From Methylomonas sp. LW13 (lineage in GTDB: Bacteria; Pseudomonadota; Gammaproteobacteria; Methylococcales; Methylomonadaceae): a stretch of 64,000 bases of DNA. The notes beneath the pieces are model-generated. The model had not been told where the DNA came from. It saw nothing but the letters and a program-made list of their open reading frames with translations, and did not search any database. Shown here in pieces: positions 63,424 to 64,000 of this stretch. The stretch spans positions 3,472,001 through 3,536,000 of the forward strand of contig NZ_CP033381.1 in assembly GCF_016865255.1 (NCBI RefSeq), written 5' to 3'. Made by a program: the position numbers and the translations under genes. Numbering within the stretch: position 1 is the first letter of the stretch; every line of letters starts with the position of its first letter.

Positions 63424-64000
63424 TTATCGGCGAGTTTGGGCCGATTGCAGCAAGGCTTTTTGCTTTTCGACAATTTGGTTCAAACGCAAGGCTAGCCTGT
63501 TGTCGTTCTCGAACAGGTTGTCCATCTGCGAAGTGAGTTCGTCCACATAACCGTGCAGCAAAAACTCCTGGCTATCAGTCAACCCCAGATGAATAAAGGC
63601 GCTTTCCATGTTCATTTTGTGCTGTTCGGCCAAATTCACCATCTGCGAGTGATTACTTTGTTGATTGGCCTCGATCTCGATCAATAAATCGGTCAACTCT
63701 CTCACGCCTTCCAGGCGGGCATTCGCTTCCTGTAGACGTTGTTGTTCGCTGATCATGGCTTCGATACGGGCACCGGCACCTTCGGCAAGTATCGCCAGAT
63801 GATCGCGCAAGCGGCCGATCGCATCCGGATCGTCGGTATCCAGACCGGTCACCAAGAGCGTCACGTGCGGAAAATTAAACACCAAGCGATCACCGGCCTG
63901 ATAAATCCGGCCCAACTTAGCCACGTAGGTAAGGATGGAGGCTTCGAGCGGCGTACAGATTGTTTCCGGACTAAAGTCGTATTCGTTGGCGGTATCGGTC
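63424..64000 (-). CDS. Hypothetical coiled-coil protein, 3' part only
   Basis: The frame continues without a stop to the right edge, so the start is outside the window. The visible 191 residues include RIYQAGDRLVFNFPHVTLLV, then a long coiled coil with regular Leu/Gln/Glu (ISEQQRLQEANARLEGVREL, TDLLIEIEANQQSNHSQMVN). No membrane helix in this part. I do not recognise the family. It lies 49 bases upstream of the hybrid kinase on the same strand and may act in the same pathway. Confidence 0.7.
   Translation of the reverse strand, partial: TDTANEYDFSPETICTPLEASILTYVAKLGRIYQAGDRLVFNFPHVTLLVTGLDTDDPDAIGRLRDHLAILAEGAGARIEAMISEQQRLQEANARLEGVRELTDLLIEIEANQQSNHSQMVNLAEQHKMNMESAFIHLGLTDSQEFLLHGYVDELTSQMDNLFENDNRLALRLNQIVEKQKALLQSAQTRR

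Noticed and set aside
1..64000. tRNA, rRNA or complete prophage
   Set aside because: No cloverleaf-like segment, 16S/23S sequence, integrase or phage structural gene was noticed in reading through; a tRNA scan was not run.

Overview
The window looks like a chromosome segment of a gammaproteobacterium, most likely a methanotroph of the Methylomonas/Methylococcales type. This is inference: there are no pmo, mxa or rRNA genes here. The supporting signs are two proteins with VPLP/VPVP-type exosortase (PEP-CTERM-like) tails, an OprC-like copper TonB receptor, a Pseudomonas-like mtnA/mtaD/ubiG/mupP neighbourhood, and many REP-like palindromes. I see no prophage, integrase, intact insertion sequence, CRISPR array, tRNA or rRNA.

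Layout. 1-7.2 kb: 3' end of recN, a DMT exporter, a chemoreceptor with a c-type haem motif, and a DUF2339-DUF3999 envelope pair. 7.3-11.5 kb: a 964-residue repeat-rich surface protein with an exosortase tail, a hypothetical gene and a TerB-like gene. 12.1-19.6 kb: a LysR regulator divergent from a pirin-like bicupin (yhaJ/yhaK arrangement), an ABM-domain membrane protein, an AraC regulator, then isochorismatase-family hydrolase, amidohydrolase and an outer-membrane channel, which together look like an uptake-and-hydrolysis cluster of unknown substrate. 19.7-26.4 kb: MscS channel fused to a cyclic-nucleotide-binding domain, an Old Yellow Enzyme pseudogene, a KefB/YbaL-type antiporter, a class V aminotransferase and an unknown membrane-anchored protein.

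26.7-34.9 kb: complete kdpFABCDE operon for high-affinity K+ uptake, with the sensor kinase and response regulator at its end. KdpB carries an in-frame REP-derived insert. 34.9-42.3 kb: diguanylate cyclase, then sufT, SDR, mupP/gph, ubiG and mtaD on the minus strand, then mtnA and a CysZ-like gene on the plus strand. 42.4-43.8 kb: a perfect palindromic element and an AT-richer orphan gene.

44.0-51.0 kb: OprC-like copper receptor, a small DUF1289-like protein, two secreted proteins (one with an exosortase tail), an AraC regulator and an unusual Nramp-related transporter. 51.0-52.5 kb: two toxin-antitoxin modules (VapBC-like and ParDE), followed by a 106-bp direct repeat. 53.1-57.7 kb: FecI-FecR-FecA-type cell-surface signalling, whose FecR contains a long REP-derived linker. 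58.0-64.0 kb: a CysB-type LysR regulator, a possible divergent short RNA, a hybrid sensor kinase with NIT/PAS/HPt modules and the 3' part of its upstream neighbour.

No single completely new system is obvious. The best leads are the REP palindromes domesticated as coding sequence in kdpB and fecR, the copper receptor that keeps both OprC ligand motifs, the haem chemoreceptor, the passenger-like surface protein that ends in an exosortase signal instead of a barrel, the LysR-divergent short transcript, and the 106-bp repeat beside the toxin-antitoxin pair.
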